Assembly: GCA_947179485.1 (NCBI GenBank)
Contig: OX359245.1
Coordinates: 56,965,067 to 57,029,066, forward strand
From: Allacma fusca
Lineage: Eukaryota; Arthropoda; Collembola; Symphypleona; Sminthuridae
Direction of reading: 5' to 3'
Length of the DNA: 64,000 nucleotides
How positions within the stretch are numbered: position 1 is the first letter of the stretch; each line of letters begins with the position of its first letter. Both the position numbers and the translations under genes were made by a program. The notes beneath the pieces are model-generated. The model worked only from the letters and a program-made list of their open reading frames with translations, was not told the origin of the DNA and ran no database searches. Below are positions 60,448 through 64,000 of this stretch, piece after piece.

Positions 60448-61388
60448 GAAAATAAATGCCCTATATACAAAGAACCTGCGATTAGAAAATGCTCAGCTTG
60501 CCGCGTGGTGTCGTACTGTTCGCCTGATCACCAGCAGCAGCACTGGAAGACTCATAGAAAGAATTGCACCCCTTTTGTGGTCAAGTTTGATCCGGAATTT
60601 GGCAATGTAAAATATTCTCAGCTCAAAAGATTCCCTACCCTCCTCCCGATGCTTTCAAATTGGTCAACCAAGAGATCGTAAAAATGCTCATGAGAGTCTG
60701 CCTTTTGAAAAGACAAAGCCAGGAACATGCGAAAAAATCTTGCAGCTCCAATCGCAGTCCAGGTTAAAAGAGTTGGATTGCTCTTGTTGGGAGGGTAAAA
60801 GTTCCCTGAGAAATCTTTTAATTATTCCTGAGAACTTGGGAAATACAGTAATGATGCTGAGCTTATGAAGCTGATTAAGATCTTTCGTATCAATTGTCGT
60901 TCTTTTTTCATTGGCAATGACGACAGTCAAAATGATTTGTAAGACCAACCATTTGTTACTGTTTTTGCATACAACTGTCCATATACGGATATCTCCTTTG
61001 CTTCGAATTTTTACTGATGTCATTTCGCTTTTCCAGGTTTCAAACTTTTTCATTTGGATATTTGTACATCATGGCAAGTCGGATGAATCACTCTTGTGCT
61101 CCTAATTGCTGTTGGATTATTTCGGGGAAGCCGGACTTCATTATCGGAATTAAAACCGCACTGCCTGTAAAAAAGGGTGAGGCTCTGACAATTAACAATT
61201 ACATGTCAGACATATCGTACGGTACCAAGCAGCGTCAGGAGTACATCCGGACAGGAGGATTCCTTTGTAAATGCGTCAGATGTAAGGATCCTACTGAGCT
61301 GGGCACATTCATGTCAGCCATAATTTGCAGTTGCATCCCTACATCCGAACCATTGGGTATTTCAAGAAGCAGCGTGGGTTGTTTATAG
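60448..61388 (+). pseudogene. SmydA/msta-like SET and MYND protein, degenerate
   Basis: After a CTACTACAG acceptor the frame reads a MYND finger: ENKCPIYKEPAIRKCSACRV, YCSPDHQQQHW and THRKNC. The second cysteine of the finger is Tyr. The frame breaks near 60670; the neighbouring frame carries EIVKMLMRVCLLKRQSQEH, and a third shows YSNDAELMKLIKIF and IFRINCRSFF. From 61017 an open frame gives the SET core RMNHSCAPNCCW, GEALTINNYM and the cysteine-rich tail FLCKCVRCKDPTELGTF. The N-terminal SET half normally found after MYND is missing. Family members are lysine methyltransferases or methyltransferase-like regulators. With the frame breaks and lost zinc ligand this copy is probably dead, although intron misjudgement could explain part of it. 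Confidence 0.6.
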
Positions 61389-62105
61389 ATAACCAGACAT
61401 CGTAAGAACAAAATGGATCTGGAATTGAGTCAGTACTATGTTAATTGTGGTCTGTACTTTCTGTCAATCCAGGATGTAATATCCCCTGGTTCGTCCCCCA
61501 ACCGAGGTGATTATCTCGCATTTTATTTGCATCTAATTTAACCGTAATTTGTGATTTTATATACTGATATGTAATTCATATATTTGCCTTAATTTTGCAA
61601 ATTCTTATTGAGTTTCTTGTAGCCCATCTGCAAATACAAGTGTGTAGCGCTTTGGATGAGCAAATCACAGAACTCCGTACTCTTGAAAAGCACGAAGAAG
61701 CGAAGAAACAAAACTTTTCTTTGGTGGGCAAAACTTTTTTTGGCATATACATTGAAATGATTTCACACAAAAATAGTTTTTCATTTATCAATAGTAACCA
61801 CGAATCTCAGTTCTCAGAAATATATTAAATCTGAGCTTAATTTTAATGTGTCAAGGTCAAAACTTTTAAGTGTTTTTCGAATATAAAGTACACTTGCTTA
61901 TAAGCGCCACCATTAACCTGAACTTTCAAAAAATGTTGAAACAGCCGAAATTCATGCTCATCCAAATCATTGTCCTTTTGGATCTAGATGCTGAGTTTCC
62001 TCTAACTTCGCTCTTTATTTTTACATAACATTTGCAGAATTATGCGATTGGGACGTATATACTGTAGTTAGCTGCATGAAATCCACATAAATATTCCCAC
62101 AAGTG
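61389..62105. other. 3' flank of the SmydA-like copy
   Basis: The open frame at 61595-61828 contains EQITELRTLEKHEEAKKQ, a helical stretch that might be a leftover C-terminal part of the SmydA-like gene. I cannot confirm it. Confidence 0.3.
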
Positions 62106-62109
62106 AGCT

Positions 62110-62440
62110 TAGCATTCCGGAAGAAATTCCGGGTAAGTGCTGTAAAAAATCCTCTCTAATTCCGAAAGCGAACGAAGCACTAAATATTTGGTAAACAAAA
62201 GCAATCAGTTAGAGACAGTTGTTTTTTTTAAATTCAATGCTTTAATTGTCTAGGCAGGTAACACAAATCAATACAAATTTTGATTTTCATGAAAATTCAT
62301 TCAAATAAGAAGTATACAGCGAACGTAATTTGGCTACCGGGTAAGCTGGCATTGAAGAATGGCAACCCTTCTAAATCCACTATACGAATAAATTGTGTAA
62401 CAGGAACACCTTCTGGGATGACTTTGTCGGCATAGTTCTA
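62110..62440 (-). pseudogene. SEC14-like relic: exons 5 and 6 of a gene-D-type copy
   Basis: The exon 5-like part is 62440-62338, with VIPEGVPVTQFIRIVDLEGL and a G|GT donor. The exon 6-like part starts at 62179 after a TTAG acceptor and carries ASFAFGI-like and YPEFL codons before similarity ends near 62110. Intron phase is as in genes A-D. No other exons are nearby. Confidence 0.7.
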
Positions 62441-62444
62441 CAAT

Positions 62445-63260
62445 CCCGGCCGTTTCCGCCATTAAAAATACCTTTAGAAATGTGAATATTGCCGGGAAGG
62501 AATGATATTGTCCGATAGTTTATAAACTCCTTTGAAGTTGAGTTAACTTTCACTGCTATAAATGCCGAAAATAAATTAAATACCCACTGTCACACATTTC
62601 GAAAATGTCCATGATTCAAAATTATGGCTCCTCTCTTTTCATTAAGTTTCCTACGAAGAGGAGAGATGCTAAATGTTATTTTCTGTGTTAATGTTCATTT
62701 TTACTTGTTTCGAAGGACCAGCACACGTTGTGCAAATGATAGTTGCAAATCAAGAAATAACAAAACAAATCTTTATTTCTAACTATTTCTCTAATTTTGT
62801 AGAACCTTTGTTCTTAGCTTGTTGTTGTCTCTGGGTTTTGCCAGAAAATGATCGTTTTCCCCTCTGCCATCTCATTCATCATTTTCATAACCAATCAAAA
62901 CCCACATCAAAATGAAATAATAATACAAGAAATAAATAAGTCTTCAAACAAATTATTATAATATTTCCGTCGCAACACTAACTGTAATATGTCCATTTTG
63001 CCGGAAATTCTATATATTTAATAATAAATTGCTCCGTGGCAAATGTTGTTCGTGGATAAAAATCTCAAAGGTTACTGGAGGTGGGTGAAATAACAGTTGG
63101 CAGTTGTTTATGCAAAAATATTATTTAAAAATTTATATGAAATTATCCAGGTGTAGAATGTTTTCGACTGCATTTTTGGTGCTCTGCCGGGTTCAATATT
63201 TACCTGTCTCCTTGCACATTCTTCACATAAAGTCACCATGAGTTGTATAAATTTTAAACT
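62445..63260. other. Spacer, joins the fourth duplicated block
   Basis: The frame at 62673-62915 has no motif. From about 63140 the sequence aligns with the duplicated blocks (CTCCTTGCACAT, GAGTTGTATAAATTTTAAAC). Confidence 0.3.
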
Positions 63261-64000
63261 ACTACTGTTCAGGGGTAGGATTTTTGTAGGAAGACGGGAA
63301 GAATCTTCCCAGGGAAAAAATATTTCTGGCAGGGAAAATCTCAAAGGGAAGGGATTTATTTTTACGAACAGGGATTTTTAAAATCGTTACCTTCTTTTGG
63401 CAGGGATTTTCAAATTTGTTGACGGGTTTCAGGGAAATTTGTTAAGCAAACAGGGATTTTTGGCTTGATTCGCCAAATTCGGCAGGGATTTCACGTCTTG
63501 TAAGCGATTTTTTTGGCCAACAGGGATTTTGAAAATCGTTGACCTTTTTTTCAGCAGGGATTTTTGAAATCGTTGAGGACCTACCAGCAGGGAGATAATA
63601 GTCAGCAGGGAAATTCAGAAATAATCTTTGAGGGAGATTTACAAAAATCCGACCCCTGCTACTGTTTACTAATAGTAGACTATCTGTAGTCTTAAATGGC
63701 AATTAATCAATTACACACACATCCGTTATTTGGTTGCTTGAATTGCCAAAATTATCTTAAATATTCTATAGGTTCAAAGCAATTGTGGCATGCAAGTAGG
63801 AGTATCATTTTGGCATGAACTATATAACACGCTATAGATAGATTTAATTAAGGGCAAAATATCGTCAGTACTTCCAACCGGAAAACACTTTATAATTCCA
63901 AACGATAGACTCTCGGCAAGAATCAAGCAATTTTAATTTGAAAACCAAAATTAGTTTCAGAAAATATTCTTTCCGACGTCTCAGAAGTAATCTATAACAA
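63140..64000. repeat. Duplicated non-coding block, copy 4 (with element insertion)
   Basis: TAGTCTTAAATGGC near 63690, ACACATCCGTTATTTGG, GCATGCAAGTAGGAGTATC, and CGATAGACTCTCGGCAAGAA near 63902 repeat the order of copies 1-3. It runs off the window with GACGTCTCAGAAGTAATCTA, matching 37.79 and 54.77 kb. Confidence 0.6.
63270..63658. mobile_element. Non-autonomous hAT-like element, CAGGGGT family, complete
   Basis: 389 bp. Inverted ends CAGGGGTAGGATTTTTGTA and TACAAAAATCCGACCCCTG with one mismatch, and target duplication CTACTGTT at 63262-63269 and 63659-63666. No coding capacity. It sits inside the fourth copy of the duplicated block, so it is younger than that duplication. Confidence 0.92.

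Overview
The window is AT-rich eukaryotic DNA. Its genes are split by short introns with GT-AG borders, and it carries an initiator tRNA-Met, an ionotropic-receptor gene, a Neverland-type Rieske oxygenase copy, SET/MYND (SmydA/msta-like) remnants and many hAT-type transposon footprints. That combination points to an arthropod nuclear genome. The lineage-specific look of the 7-TM receptors and of the short SEC14-like genes fits a springtail (Collembola), but this is an inference and not a proven identification.

Layout. 1-10.6 kb: an unassigned broken reading frame at the left edge, then a minus-strand multi-exon gene with a RING-like half motif and a Gln/Glu-rich C-terminus. One of its exons is split by a complete Ty3/gypsy retrotransposon (5960-10356; two identical 215-bp LTRs, GAAAT target duplication). 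10.9-15 kb: a BED-finger transposon relic, tRNA-iMet on the minus strand, and an intronless ionotropic-receptor gene. 15-22 kb: gene-poor, with one relic SEC14 first exon and a hAT relic. 22-33.3 kb: four intact SEC14-like CRAL-TRIO genes (A plus; B, C, D minus), all with the same seven exons and intron phases.

35-64 kb: a patchwork of duplicated, decaying blocks. It contains three copies or part-copies of a three-exon 7-TM chemoreceptor-like gene plus one intact member (56.9-58.6 kb), a truncated Neverland-like gene, two SmydA-like remnants, a SEC14 exon relic, and non-coding anchor sequence repeated four times. One receptor copy is interrupted by a hAT element that itself contains a second hAT element, which contains a third, small element.

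How the genes relate: they do not form a pathway. The pattern is birth and death of tandem families (lipid-binding SEC14-like proteins, chemosensory receptors) with transposons breaking copies. Exon coordinates were worked out by hand from splice sites and paralogue comparison. No database search was possible, so family names rest on recognised motifs.
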